Part shown: positions 56,181 to 64,000 of the stretch, piece after piece | How positions within the stretch are numbered: the first letter of the stretch is position 1 | Layout of the letters: every line of letters starts with the position of its first letter | Origin: Deltaproteobacteria bacterium | GTDB lineage: Bacteria; Myxococcota_A; UBA9160; UBA4427 | Assembly (NCBI GenBank): GCA_029261855.1 | Contig: JAJDAN010000066.1 | Span: 124,001 to 188,000, forward strand | DNA length: 64,000 bases | Direction of reading: 5' to 3' | Position numbers and translations under genes: made by a program | The notes under the pieces: generated by a model | Databases searched by the model: none | Seen by the model: only the letters and a program-made list of their open reading frames with translations | Told to the model about the DNA's origin: nothing

Positions 56181-57099
56181 GTGCGCTGGCCTCGGCCAGC
56201 CCCCAGTTCTCCTTGATCCACGCCACGGTGCCGTCGAGCGACTGCAAGCCGGCGACCTCAGCCAGCTCGTCAAGGCGCCCTACGTCCTTGAGGTCGATCG
56301 CCGAGGCCAACTTGGGCTGGAGGCGGTGGTAGCGCCCGTTGATCGCCTCTCGGGCCCGGAAATCGCTGGCCTTGACGCCACCGTCCATGAGCACGTTGAG
56401 CAGGAGCGGGATCACGTCGAGCGCGCCCGCGTCCCACATGCCGTCCTTGCTAGGCGGAACGTGAGGCGGCTCGCCAGTCCCGATTGAGAGGCAGGTGATC
56501 TTGAGTCGGTCGTCGTGCTTGAAGCTGGCCGTGCCACCGCGCGCCCGACGCATGACTCGCAACTCAGACGCGATCGCGCAGTCGCTGGGGTTGTTGGCGA
56601 ACAGGCCGCCGTCCAGAGACCACTTCCAAGACGGCCAGTAGGTCGGCGCCGCGGACGTCATGCGGGCCACGTCACGCACCAGGACACCCTCGTCGTCTCG
56701 CTCGTAGAACTTGGTGTTCCAGGTCCGCATGTCGAAGACGGGGATCAGAACCTCGCGCTTGAGGTCCTCCATGCGGAGGTCGCCGAACACGTCGGTCAGG
56801 ACCTTGTAGATATCCTCGTGCGCGAAGTCCGCTCGCCACAGCTCGTCGGGCGTGAGGCGGTCGAGCAGCCCGCGAGACTTGAAGATATCCTTCCCGCGCG
56901 TGCGGTAGAGATCAAGGAGGTCACTGAGCGGGAAACCCGCGGCCAAGAACAAGACGTTGATCCCACCAATCGAAGCACCGGCCAGTCGCGTGGGGTGTGT
57001 GGTGAACCCTGGGACGCGAGTTTCTAGGCGATTGAACAGCAGGGCCTGGAGGTAGCCACGAATGCCACCACCGTCTGCGGAGAGTATGTCTGCGTTCAT
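56173..57099 (-). CDS. Patatin-like phospholipase (308 aa)
   Basis: ATG start in an ATGA overlap. The N-terminus reads ILSADGGGIRGYLQALLFNR, giving the oxyanion-hole motif GGGIRG. GASIGG holds the nucleophile Ser43, and SLDGGLFANNP the catalytic Asp163, so the Ser-Asp dyad of patatin/cPLA2-type hydrolases is complete. The enzyme should remove fatty acyl chains from phospholipids at the membrane. It resembles the CapV phospholipases of CBASS defence in layout, but no cyclase gene is beside it. Its partner could be the two-helix protein at 55989. Possible roles are lysis, virion entry or superinfection exclusion. Confidence 0.88.
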   Translation of the reverse strand: MNADILSADGGGIRGYLQALLFNRLETRVPGFTTHPTRLAGASIGGINVLFLAAGFPLSDLLDLYRTRGKDIFKSRGLLDRLTPDELWRADFAHEDIYKVLTDVFGDLRMEDLKREVLIPVFDMRTWNTKFYERDDEGVLVRDVARMTSAAPTYWPSWKWSLDGGLFANNPSDCAIASELRVMRRARGGTASFKHDDRLKITCLSIGTGEPPHVPPSKDGMWDAGALDVIPLLLNVLMDGGVKASDFRAREAINGRYHRLQPKLASAIDLKDVGRLDELAEVAGLQSLDGTVAWIKENWGLAEASARA

Positions 57100-58052
57100 G
57101 CGGGGGTCCTCAAGAGCCAGTCGATCAGGGACTGAGTGTAGACGTCGCGCAGGACCTGGTCAGAGCCGCTGACCGGCCCTGGCATGGTAGCGGCCATAGA
57201 CGCAGCCGTATCCACGACCACCTGGAACACAGGCTCTAGTTCGGGCAACCAGTCCGCGTAGTCGACTGCGTCCACCAACAAAGAACGGCAGTCCCAGACA
57301 ACCATAGCGACGCGGCTCCACACCCCAGCGGGCGTCAACCACCAAGACGAATGCTGCCCAGGCATACCGCGGGGAGGATCGGCAGCGTCGCTCATGAGCC
57401 TTGCGAATCGCGGCATGACGTGCCCCGCGAACTCGGCCATGAGGCCCTCACCGCCGAAGTCGTGATCCACAAGGTCTTCACCGAGCCGGACGAGATCGGG
57501 TGCTGGAGAGTGGGCCGCAGGGCCCAACCCCTCGCCGGCCTGTGCCATGTCCTCGAAGGTGTGCAGCCAGCACAAGGGTGCCTCGATACGAGGGTCCTCA
57601 CCGCCGAAAAGGTCCTCGTGGTCTGGCGCATTGAGGGCCCTTGAGAGCAACGGTCGATAGACCATGTCGGCCATGAACCGCACGCAGGCCACGCCGACAA
57701 CTCGTGCGATCTGGGCCTGCCCTTGCCACTCACCCGGCCCGAGGCCAGGCGCTTGAGCCCCCGGCGTAGGACCCTGTGGGCGACCTCTAGCCTCCAAGGT
57801 CAGAGAGGCCCACTCGAGCGGCCACGCACGTTCTGGCTTGCCAGAGATCAACTCGGCGATCTGCGCGGGAGGGAACACGAGGCTAGCCGGTTCGTAGCCC
57901 AGGTAGGCCAGCAGCAACACGTGCCAGCGCGGGAGATCGCCAGCTCGCATGCGCTGGACTAGAACCTGCGCCGCAGCCTCGACGGTGCCCTCCTGCACAG
58001 AACGTCGTTCTGCCCGTCGCCGCCGCGGGTCGGTGTTGCGCCTGGTCCTCAC
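57096..58052 (-). CDS. Module-containing protein (318 aa)
   Basis: GTG start. Residues 20-55 carry the second half of the recurring module (QRMRAGDLPRWHVLLLAYLG then YEPASLVFP), preceded by a basic N-terminus (RTRRNTDPRRRRAERRSVQE). The body is helical and aromatic (RVVGVACVRFMADMVYRPLL, DQVLRDVYTQSLIDWLL). Coupled to the patatin gene as ATGA. No catalytic motif seen. Confidence 0.65.
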   Translation of the reverse strand: MRTRRNTDPRRRRAERRSVQEGTVEAAAQVLVQRMRAGDLPRWHVLLLAYLGYEPASLVFPPAQIAELISGKPERAWPLEWASLTLEARGRPQGPTPGAQAPGLGPGEWQGQAQIARVVGVACVRFMADMVYRPLLSRALNAPDHEDLFGGEDPRIEAPLCWLHTFEDMAQAGEGLGPAAHSPAPDLVRLGEDLVDHDFGGEGLMAEFAGHVMPRFARLMSDAADPPRGMPGQHSSWWLTPAGVWSRVAMVVWDCRSLLVDAVDYADWLPELEPVFQVVVDTAASMAATMPGPVSGSDQVLRDVYTQSLIDWLLRTPA

Positions 58053-58056
58053 CCAC

Positions 58057-58512
58057 CTATTCTGCGGTGAGTTCGGGTCCCTGCAACTCGGCGACGGCGT
58101 CTTGCTCAGACGCCGTGAGCTTGGCCTCGTCCATGGCGCGCAACTGGACCCAGCCAGCCTCGGTGATCCGGTAGGGGCCAGAGTCGGCCCTGGAGTCGAG
58201 GGTGGGACTGCGACCCTCCTCGAGCGCCGCCAGGCGCTGAGTGAGCCCAAAGATCCGCCGCTCCACCGACTGAGGAGTGGTCTCCGGCTTGTCCAAGAAG
58301 CCAGCGCGCAGCAGGGCGCTCAGAGCGTCGTCCAACTCACGCTCCTCCCGGTGCGTCCAGGAGAGGCCGGCGCGCTTGTCGGTGTTGAGGGGCCGCAAGA
58401 CAGCCACCAGATCACCACGAGCTAACCACACCGGTCGCTTCAACCCCTGCGTGGTGTCGGCTTTGGCCGCCAACTCCAAGATCCAGGCTTCCAACTCGCT
58501 CAGGCTCTCCAC
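58057..58512 (-). CDS. Probable winged-helix protein (151 aa)
   Basis: GTG start. LEAWILELAAKADTTQGLKR, ELDDALSALLRAGFLDKPET and YRITEAGWVQLRAMDE give the helix-helix-helix-wing signature of a MarR-like winged helix (the final Y-x-I-T-x-x-G). May bind DNA or act as a dimerisation module. Confidence 0.55.
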   Translation of the reverse strand: MESLSELEAWILELAAKADTTQGLKRPVWLARGDLVAVLRPLNTDKRAGLSWTHREERELDDALSALLRAGFLDKPETTPQSVERRIFGLTQRLAALEEGRSPTLDSRADSGPYRITEAGWVQLRAMDEAKLTASEQDAVAELQGPELTAE

Positions 58513-58521
58513 TGGCGCCTC

Positions 58522-58815
58522 CTAGGTTGCGGGCTCTAGGTCATTCTCGCCGATCAAGACCGCCCCGCGACCGTCTTGTGAGATCAGCGAGTAGAAGATC
58601 TGGTCCTTGGTGGACGGCGGATTGATCTGAATGGCCCACCAGTTCTCAGGCACCACGAAGGCGTCGCGCGCTGCGTGGAAGTCCACGTAGATCGCGTCGA
58701 TCACCCACACGAACCCAGGGTGACGTGGAGACTTGAGTCTGACTCCGAACCCGAAGCGAGGGGTTCGGGCTGGGGGTGGACCGCCGCGGGTGCTAGCCTT
58801 CCAGTCGTCGCTCAT
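58522..58815 (-). CDS. Hypothetical protein (97 aa)
   Basis: ATG in an ATGA overlap. Basic N-terminus then beta strands (GFVWVIDAIYVDFHAARDAF) and a C-terminal alpha/beta end (QIFYSLISQDGRGAVLIGEN), SH3-like in style. No family. Confidence 0.55.
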   Translation of the reverse strand: MSDDWKASTRGGPPPARTPRFGFGVRLKSPRHPGFVWVIDAIYVDFHAARDAFVVPENWWAIQINPPSTKDQIFYSLISQDGRGAVLIGENDLEPAT

Positions 58816-59168
58816 GTGCCAACCTCCACGAGCGCTTTCCTCGCGTATTCGATCACGTCTAGGTTGTCGCTCGTCAAACCCCACTGGGCCACGACCTGCA
58901 ACTCGTCCGTGAGGGTGTGCGTCTCAAGAAGCCAGATCAGCAAGTTGAACTCGTAGTCGTCGTCACGATCAATGACCTGCTGTATGTCTTCTACGAGGTG
59001 CTTCCGCAAGTACTGACCAAGCCCGTGGTGCGCCTGTTTGCCAAACACAGACGCGAACACGGCACGCCCGGTTGCTATGACCGGAATCCTCTGTGCGGTG
59101 CAAGCCAGACTGACCGCGCCTTGCACAATCTGCCGCCAGGGGGACAACGAGGGCTCGGGGAGGCTCAC
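58812..59168 (-). CDS. Hypothetical protein (118 aa)
   Basis: GTG start. Helical (VSLACTAQRIPVIATGRAVF, YLRKHLVEDIQQVIDRDDDY, WLLETHTLTDELQVVAQWGL). No motif recognised. Coupled to the DUF115-like gene as GTGA. Confidence 0.5.
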   Translation of the reverse strand: MSLPEPSLSPWRQIVQGAVSLACTAQRIPVIATGRAVFASVFGKQAHHGLGQYLRKHLVEDIQQVIDRDDDYEFNLLIWLLETHTLTDELQVVAQWGLTSDNLDVIEYARKALVEVGT

Positions 59169-59929
59169 GTCACATGCTCGCTGCTGTGCTTGAACTCGGT
59201 GGGCGCACGGGGGGCGGGTAAGGCGTCGCGCACCCTGTGAACCGCGGTCAGGAGATCCTCGTACTCCAAGATCTTGTTCGCACGCGAGTCAGGCGTGGAG
59301 CTGACCACCGCAAACCCAGCGGCCTCGAACTGCGGCTTGAGAGATTCCAGGCGCTTGAGATCAGCCGCGTAGGTCGCGCGCGAGTACTTCACCTGCTCGA
59401 GGGTGAGATCAGTGGTCCAGGCATACTGCTCGCCGGCTTGGAGGTCCATGGAGAACCCGCAGCCGACGAGGTGGACACGAGCGAACCCCAGGCGGTGTGC
59501 AAGCTGGAGCGCGATCGGGAAGGTCGACTTCCACCAGGAGAGGTCACGCGCTGGGCTCAAGAAGTCGTCCAGGGCCGCGTTCTCGTTTGCCCCGAAGAAC
59601 AGGAACCCAGGCAGGTCCCGCAGCTTGGTCTCAGAGTCAGCTAGCGTCTCGTCGCGCCTGGAGATCATGGAGAACTTGATCGTCTCGGGCAGGGAGAGGA
59701 GTCTCGGCGAGAAGCAGCTCGGCTTGTCCGTGCCAACCCACAGGGTCGGCCTAGGGAAGATCGCCGGCACGTTGTTCATGGCCAGCGTGATCACGCCTGG
59801 AAGCCCCAGCATGTGCGTGGCCCGCCGCAGGCTAGGGTGACCGCCGAGCAAGAACAGCGTCTGGCCTCGGTAGAACCCGTTGAGGTCCACTGCGATCCGG
59901 GTGCCGCTTGGCGTGTAGCGATAGAACAT
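59165..59929 (-). CDS. DUF115/MptE-like Rossmann protein (254 aa)
   Basis: ATG start. TLFLLGGHPSLRRATHMLGL, TLAMNNVPAIFPRPTLWVGT and DKPSCFSPRLL match the N-terminal Rossmann-like pattern of DUF115/6-hydroxymethylpterin diphosphokinase MptE-like proteins and flagellin glycosylation (MAF) proteins (G-x-P-S-L...N...D). HRLGFARVHLVGCGFSMD is the second Rossmann strand-turn. These enzymes transfer nucleotide-linked groups, often to glycans. Its neighbours are a methyltransferase-glycosyltransferase fusion and another methyltransferase, consistent with surface or virion glycosylation. Confidence 0.65.
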   Translation of the reverse strand: MFYRYTPSGTRIAVDLNGFYRGQTLFLLGGHPSLRRATHMLGLPGVITLAMNNVPAIFPRPTLWVGTDKPSCFSPRLLSLPETIKFSMISRRDETLADSETKLRDLPGFLFFGANENAALDDFLSPARDLSWWKSTFPIALQLAHRLGFARVHLVGCGFSMDLQAGEQYAWTTDLTLEQVKYSRATYAADLKRLESLKPQFEAAGFAVVSSTPDSRANKILEYEDLLTAVHRVRDALPAPRAPTEFKHSSEHVT

Positions 59930-59931
59930 GC

Positions 59932-61707
59932 TCAGGACCCCAGCACGCCGCGCATGAGGTACGGGTAGAGATCACGCTGAAGCCTGGGGAATCCCACGTT
60001 GTCGCGCGCCCACTCCCTGCCCGCGCGAGCAATCGCCTGGATCTGAACCAGCGCCCCACAGGAAGCCTTGGCGCACAACGCCTCAAGTTGTTGCGTTAGG
60101 TCCTGCAGATCGTCGAAGAGGAAGCCGGTCTCGCCGTGGATCACGTGCTCTGGAATCGCGCCGGCACGGTGAGCCATGACCAGACACCCCGCGGCCTGGG
60201 CCTCGGTCACAGTGCGGCACCACGTCTCTTGCTGGCCGCTCCAGATCACGGCAACGTGCGCACGGGCCAGGTGAGCCGGCATGCTGCCTAGAGCCCCGTC
60301 CGGTGCCTTGATCCACATGCGGGACCCAGCGGCTTGACCGTTCAGGCGATCCATGAGTCCCTGCAGTTCAGGCCCGGCCTTCCCAGCTCCGGTGTAGACG
60401 AACTGGTTGCCCCCGGAATACTGGTAGTCGAGCCAGCGCCGCTCGGCGATCGCAAGGTATGGCGCTAGATCGGTGCAAGGCGGCGTCAAGATCGTGTTCC
60501 ACTCGTCAAGATTCTTGACCGCCTCGTACTTCTCACGTACGAACTTGCTCACGAACACGTCGAGATCGGCGGCGACCATGGGGTGGGTCGCAGTGTGGTG
60601 CCACGCGATCACGAAGCGCCGGCCTGCGCCGGAGAGCCAGGCGTAGGGGTGGTCAAGCGCGGGCTTCCCTGTGCCGAGCTGGGTGCCCGAGGTGGAGTGC
60701 AGAACCACCACGCTGGGGTCGATCTCGTCGAGGACCTCTGGAGTGAGCCGCGGGGCGTAGCACGTGGTCAGACGATCGCTCACAGCGTTTCGCCAGTCGG
60801 GATCCCCGCTGGGGTCGTTCACACACAGGGCGTGGTGGGTGAACTCTGGGAAGGCGCCGGCGAGGTCATAGACGAAGTTTCCGGTTCCACCACAGCGCTG
60901 CACGTTATGGACGTGGAGCATGACCTTCGACGGCGGGCGAAGGTCCTCGACGACCAGTGGAGGCTCTGGCTTGATCAGTTCAGCGACGTCATGCTTCGCA
61001 AGGCGCGGGGCACCCACCAGCAACTCCTCCGCCGTGCCCGACCAGGCATGGGGGCGAGAGGGCTCTGCAGAGAGCGAGGCTGGCTCCTTCCACCGGCCAG
61101 GAATGAAGAACAGCGCGACGGCTCGCTCGCCAACGTGGCTGATCTTGCGCAACTTGAGACCGGGGCCCTTGAAGCGGGCGCTAATCTCGGTCTGGTGCCA
61201 CATGGACTGGTGTCGCTCGTGGGGGTTCTCGTCCACGATCTTGTTGCCCAACCAGCCCTCTCCGATAGGGATCGAGAGGATCAAGGACTGCTTGGTGATC
61301 TGGAGCAACTCCTCAAGGACCGTCCAACCCTCTTCCTTGGTGAGGTGCTCGATCACGTCCCCGCAGATCACCACGTCGTAGAAAGGACGGGGGATCGGCG
61401 CCTCAGGGAGGTCGGGGGACCCGCCCGCGTTCCGCCACAGCAGCCACTCCTGCACCGTCGAATGGAACACGGTGTTGTAGACCGTGTCGATCCAAGGAAG
61501 CCTGGTGTAGGGCTCCCAGGCCTCGACTCCGTCAATCGTGATCTGCCAACTCTCGGGGTGAACCCGGTCGTTCCAGGCCTCGAGATACTCGCGGGCCAGG
61601 AAGCCCCACTTTCCGTAGCCTACGCCCACGTCGAGGATCGACGTGGGTTGAAGGGACTGAAGGTGCTCGATCGCGTTGGGAATGTGCGTGGGGGTGCTAC
61701 TTGGCAT
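59932..61707 (-). CDS. Methyltransferase-glycosyltransferase fusion (591 aa)
   Basis: ATG at 61707, overlapping the upstream gene by 11 bases. Residues 1-190 form a class-I SAM methyltransferase: SILDVGVGYGKWGFLAREYL with the glycine-rich SAM loop (26-35) and DVVICGDVIEHLTKEEGWTV with an acidic post-II motif. Residues about 230-591 look like a GT4-type glycosyltransferase (two Rossmann halves): PYAWLSGAGRRFVIAWHHTA, NQFVYTGAGKAGPELQGLMD, then the C-terminal VTEAQAAGCLVMAHRAGAIP with E-x7-E-like acidic residue for the donor nucleotide. One protein could both methylate and extend a glycan. Likely acts on sugar attached to virion or host surface. Confidence 0.78.
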   Translation of the reverse strand: MPSSTPTHIPNAIEHLQSLQPTSILDVGVGYGKWGFLAREYLEAWNDRVHPESWQITIDGVEAWEPYTRLPWIDTVYNTVFHSTVQEWLLWRNAGGSPDLPEAPIPRPFYDVVICGDVIEHLTKEEGWTVLEELLQITKQSLILSIPIGEGWLGNKIVDENPHERHQSMWHQTEISARFKGPGLKLRKISHVGERAVALFFIPGRWKEPASLSAEPSRPHAWSGTAEELLVGAPRLAKHDVAELIKPEPPLVVEDLRPPSKVMLHVHNVQRCGGTGNFVYDLAGAFPEFTHHALCVNDPSGDPDWRNAVSDRLTTCYAPRLTPEVLDEIDPSVVVLHSTSGTQLGTGKPALDHPYAWLSGAGRRFVIAWHHTATHPMVAADLDVFVSKFVREKYEAVKNLDEWNTILTPPCTDLAPYLAIAERRWLDYQYSGGNQFVYTGAGKAGPELQGLMDRLNGQAAGSRMWIKAPDGALGSMPAHLARAHVAVIWSGQQETWCRTVTEAQAAGCLVMAHRAGAIPEHVIHGETGFLFDDLQDLTQQLEALCAKASCGALVQIQAIARAGREWARDNVGFPRLQRDLYPYLMRGVLGS

Positions 61708-62191
61708 AGCCCAACGCAATCCCAAGCCACGCACGGAACCCCTCGTAGACCAGGAGGTCTTCGGTCACTAGGCGCCCCCCAACCCAGAACTGACCGTCGG
61801 GGTCGATCTTGAGGATCTCGTCACCGTTCGGGCCGCAGAACCGGAACGATCCGTGGCGGTCACGAAGTCCCTTGCCGACCGTGAAACTCACGTCGCCGCC
61901 AGGCGCCGAAGGCATGATCGGGATACCAGGCGGCGAGGTCTCAATCGGCACGCCTCCACCGCCCTCCAGGGCGGTGGAGTGATCTTCGTGAGCAGCGGGC
62001 ATGGCCGACTCCCTCTTCAAGGCCTCGCAGCCTTCTGGTGTAGCGCGGATCGTCGTCCCCACCAACACGGCCCACTGCTTGGCGAGCAGGAATTTCTGGA
62101 CCGACCGAGGGATTTGATTGGCCCGCACGAGGTATGGGCCACAGACCTTCTCTAAGTACCCGACCAGGGAAGGTGAAAGAGACTGGGTCAT
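61697..62191 (-). CDS. Hypothetical protein (164 aa)
   Basis: ATG start. Helical N-terminus (SPSLVGYLEKVCGPYLVRAN), a Gly-rich linker (STALEGGGGVPIETSPPGIP), and a C-terminal domain FRFCGPNGDEILKIDPDGQF then WVGGRLVTEDLLVYEGFRAW. The latter is a beta pattern (G-x-E-I-L-x-I-x-x-D-G-x-x-x-V-x-G...V-Y-x-x-F-R-x-W-L) known from phage proteins of unknown function. Confidence 0.6.
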   Translation of the reverse strand: MTQSLSPSLVGYLEKVCGPYLVRANQIPRSVQKFLLAKQWAVLVGTTIRATPEGCEALKRESAMPAAHEDHSTALEGGGGVPIETSPPGIPIMPSAPGGDVSFTVGKGLRDRHGSFRFCGPNGDEILKIDPDGQFWVGGRLVTEDLLVYEGFRAWLGIALGYAK

Positions 62192-62754
62192 GGAGTATCT
62201 CGATCCGCACGCAACACCGTGAACTCCGTATTGGGGTAGCGAACACAGGGCCGCGTGCCGACGATCCTAGTCGTTGCTCCGACAGAATGGAAGAGTTCGT
62301 CGTACTCAACGAACTCACGGTTGGAGACCGGCGGGTTGCCGCCGCGCCTCCACTTGCGGCCTAGGATCTCAACGACGTAGATTACCGGCGCGGCGTCGAC
62401 CAGGGACTGCAGCACGCGCGTGATCGCCACGTCGGAGACGTGCAGCAGGACGGTGTAGGCCAAGGCCGCGTCTGCCTTGGGCAAGTTGCCTCCGGGCTCG
62501 ATCCGCACGAACGTCTTGGCTGGGTGCGCCGCCGAAGACACCGTCAGAGCGATCGGGCTCACGTCCGTGCCAATGTACTGCGCGTCGGTGAAGGCTGGCG
62601 CCAGCCGCCCTGAGCCCGAGCCGAACTCGAGCACGCGGTCGAAGCCAGAGAAGAGACCACGTAGGTAGGGGATCGGTGACTCCCCCTCCGGCCACGGGCA
62701 ACCTGGCGGCGTGTGGTGCGCCAGGCCGTCAGGCGTAGACCAGAAGTCGGTCAA
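62188..62754 (-). CDS. SAM-dependent methyltransferase (188 aa)
   Basis: TTG start in a TTGA overlap. Residues about 27-80 show motif I VLEFGSGSGRLAPAF, then YIGTDVSPIALTV as motif II, and ADAALAYTVLLHVSD as post-II. This is a compact class-I methyltransferase. The substrate is unknown; the neighbouring glycosyltransferases suggest a sugar or small molecule, but nucleic-acid modification cannot be excluded. Confidence 0.75.
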   Translation of the reverse strand: MTDFWSTPDGLAHHTPPGCPWPEGESPIPYLRGLFSGFDRVLEFGSGSGRLAPAFTDAQYIGTDVSPIALTVSSAAHPAKTFVRIEPGGNLPKADAALAYTVLLHVSDVAITRVLQSLVDAAPVIYVVEILGRKWRRGGNPPVSNREFVEYDELFHSVGATTRIVGTRPCVRYPNTEFTVLRADRDTP

Positions 62755-63104
62755 AACGGCTCCGCCCCCACGTCGAGCAGCGGCCTTGTCTGGCCGGCTA
62801 GTTTGTGGCCGCAATCGTTCAGGAACTCAACTTGGCCGTCCCTCACAAACGTGTGGCAGAGCGGCTGGTGGATCTCGCCGGTGTCCTCGTGCTTGCCCTC
62901 GTAGACCAATAGACTTGGCGAGAACGTCGGTCGCTCGAGGTCTCCGTTGAACTCCCAGACGGGGCCTGGGACCGGAGGGCCGGGGTAGGTCTTGGTCCAG
63001 GGCTCCGTGTAGACCATGTGGTAGCCCTCGCAGCCCTCACAGAAGAAGCTGTAGCCGACGAGCTTCCCGGCCTGGGAGGATACGGGCTGGACCTTGGCGG
63101 TCAA
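62751..63104 (-). CDS. DUF6527-like phage protein (117 aa)
   Basis: TTG start. FFCEGCEGYHMVYTEP, VWEFNGDLERPTFSPSLLVY and CHTFVRDGQVEFLNDCGHKL then AGQTRPLL match the DUF6527 family (C-P-x-C...W-x-F-N-G-d...P-T-F-x-P-S-L-L...C-H-x-F-V-x-x-G-x-I...D-x-x-H-x-L-A-G). Probably a zinc protein; no established function. Confidence 0.72.
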   Translation of the reverse strand: MTAKVQPVSSQAGKLVGYSFFCEGCEGYHMVYTEPWTKTYPGPPVPGPVWEFNGDLERPTFSPSLLVYEGKHEDTGEIHQPLCHTFVRDGQVEFLNDCGHKLAGQTRPLLDVGAEPF

Positions 63105-63105
63105 G

Positions 63106-64000
63106 CTAGTACCCAGTGATCAGCGGTCTGGAGATCGGCAGGCGACGCGGAGGGTTCTTCAGGAGATCGCGCTTAGCGATCGACTGCCCAGCAGATCTCC
63201 TGGCGATCGTAGTGATCTTCCTGGCCGATAGGTCGTCGCCCTTCGCGGCGGCGGCTTGGAGGTGCTTGTCCGTGAGCGTGTTCCAGGTGAGTGCGCTGGG
63301 CGTGCGCCGGAAGCCAAGCACGTCGGTGAAGGCCGGGATCTTCTGGGTGAGCGGGTGCAGAGCCATGTCGTGCCCTAGCTGGCCCTTCTTGTCGCGCTGG
63401 ACCTCGCCGCCCTTCTGCTGCCCACTGTCCGGCGCTGCGCGCACGTAGGCCTTGGCCTGGGCAATCAAGGCCGCTACCCGCGCCTTGGACATGAGCGGGC
63501 CCGCCGCCGGAATATAGGTCTCACCTGGCTCCACGAACCTGGCGATCTCTGGGTGGGCGCCGAGGGTGCCCTTGACCACGGTCACGCGCTTCTTGCCCTG
63601 GCGCAAGACGCCGCCGACTATGAACACCGCAGCGGAGGGGGGCAGCCTGTCGACGTTTCCCAAGGCGAAGTCGGTCCAGTCGAACCGACGGTTGAGTCCG
63701 CCATGAGGACGTGCCCGTGTACTGTGCCGACCGTGCTTGGCTACCTGCTCCATGAAGATCGCGCGCTCGAGGAGGCCTGGGTGGTCCACGGCCAACTGCA
63801 CGATCTCCTCTGGCCTCATGGCTCCGCAGTAGAAGCAGGAACTCTTCCTCACAGGCGCACCGAAGGCTCGGTGGATCTCGGCTTGGCACCGGGCACGATC
63901 CCAACCCCATTCGATCAGGGGGTACCAGGCCCGAAACAGCGCGCCCTCCTTCTCCTCGTCGGCGGCTGAGTAGGTGGAGTGGCCCTCCAGGCGGTCGGCC
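63106..64000 (-). CDS. PAPS-reductase-like (adenine nucleotide alpha hydrolase) protein, N-terminus outside window
   Basis: The frame stays open through 64000, so this is a 3' part of about 297 residues; the GTG at 63852 is an internal codon. YPLIEWGWDRARCQAEIHRA then FGAPVRKSSCFYCGAMRPEE is the C-terminal pattern of phage PAPS-reductase-like proteins (Y-P-L-x-x-W-G-W...C...G-x-P-V-x-K-S-x-C-x-x-C-P). These relate to enzymes that activate a group with ATP (PP-loop), as in sulfur metabolism or DndC-type DNA modification. The P-loop itself would lie outside the window. The tail is basic and Ala-rich. Confidence 0.68.
   Translation of the reverse strand, partial: ADRLEGHSTYSAADEEKEGALFRAWYPLIEWGWDRARCQAEIHRAFGAPVRKSSCFYCGAMRPEEIVQLAVDHPGLLERAIFMEQVAKHGRHSTRARPHGGLNRRFDWTDFALGNVDRLPPSAAVFIVGGVLRQGKKRVTVVKGTLGAHPEIARFVEPGETYIPAAGPLMSKARVAALIAQAKAYVRAAPDSGQQKGGEVQRDKKGQLGHDMALHPLTQKIPAFTDVLGFRRTPSALTWNTLTDKHLQAAAAKGDDLSARKITTIARRSAGQSIAKRDLLKNPPRRLPISRPLITGY

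Overview
The window looks like part of a large, GC-rich bacteriophage genome, or another phage-like mobile element. Genes are densely packed and mostly overlap by 1-4 bases (ATGA, GTGA, TTGA, TAGTG) in long unidirectional runs. Many encode small zinc-ribbon proteins or conserved phage proteins of unknown function (DUF6283-, DUF6527-, WYL-, MazG- and YpsA-like). There are no ribosomal, tRNA or central-metabolism genes. I cannot identify a terminase, portal, major capsid or tail gene, so 'phage' is an inference from gene style rather than from hallmark genes.

Layout. 0-7.5 kb: mostly plus-strand accessory genes (SLOG/YpsA-like, MazG-like, J-domain) with one large minus gene. 7.5-11.1 kb: a tight minus operon of small proteins. 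11.2-14.4 kb: plus operon. 14.4-17.1 kb: mixed genes, including a CPBP-type membrane protease. 17.1-17.5 kb: the main non-coding block, with tandem repeats and palindromes. 17.5-29.7 kb: a long minus run with a UVR-motif protein, SH3-like repeat proteins, a tyrosine recombinase and a STAS-like protein.

29.8-33.95 kb is the highlight. A 24-unit CRISPR array (29956-31497) lies downstream of, and in the same orientation as, a 747-residue Cas12 effector (31636-33879). The effector has an intact RuvC D-E-D triad and a zinc ribbon, and its N-terminus resembles Cas12m; Cas12c and phage Cas-mu are the other candidates. No cas1, cas2 or cas4 is present in the window. The array decays away from the effector, so the leader lies between effector and array.

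34-44.3 kb: minus operons with an XRE regulator, a probable PD-(D/E)XK nuclease, a lipoprotein/membrane pair and a UvrD-like helicase. 44.4-51.9 kb: a plus operon begun by a ribbon-helix-helix regulator. 51.9-64 kb: a minus operon with larger proteins, including a mosaic protein, a patatin-like phospholipase, a methyltransferase-glycosyltransferase fusion, a DUF115-like protein, a second methyltransferase and a PAPS-reductase-like protein cut by the window edge.

At least eight proteins carry one or both parts of a short module (L-x-R-x-A-x-x-G-D-P-x-A followed by G-x-L-x-x-x-R-x-x-L-A-A-Y-x-G), three times in a single protein. It marks a lineage-specific expanded family. Functional proposals below rest on motifs read by eye; no database search was possible.
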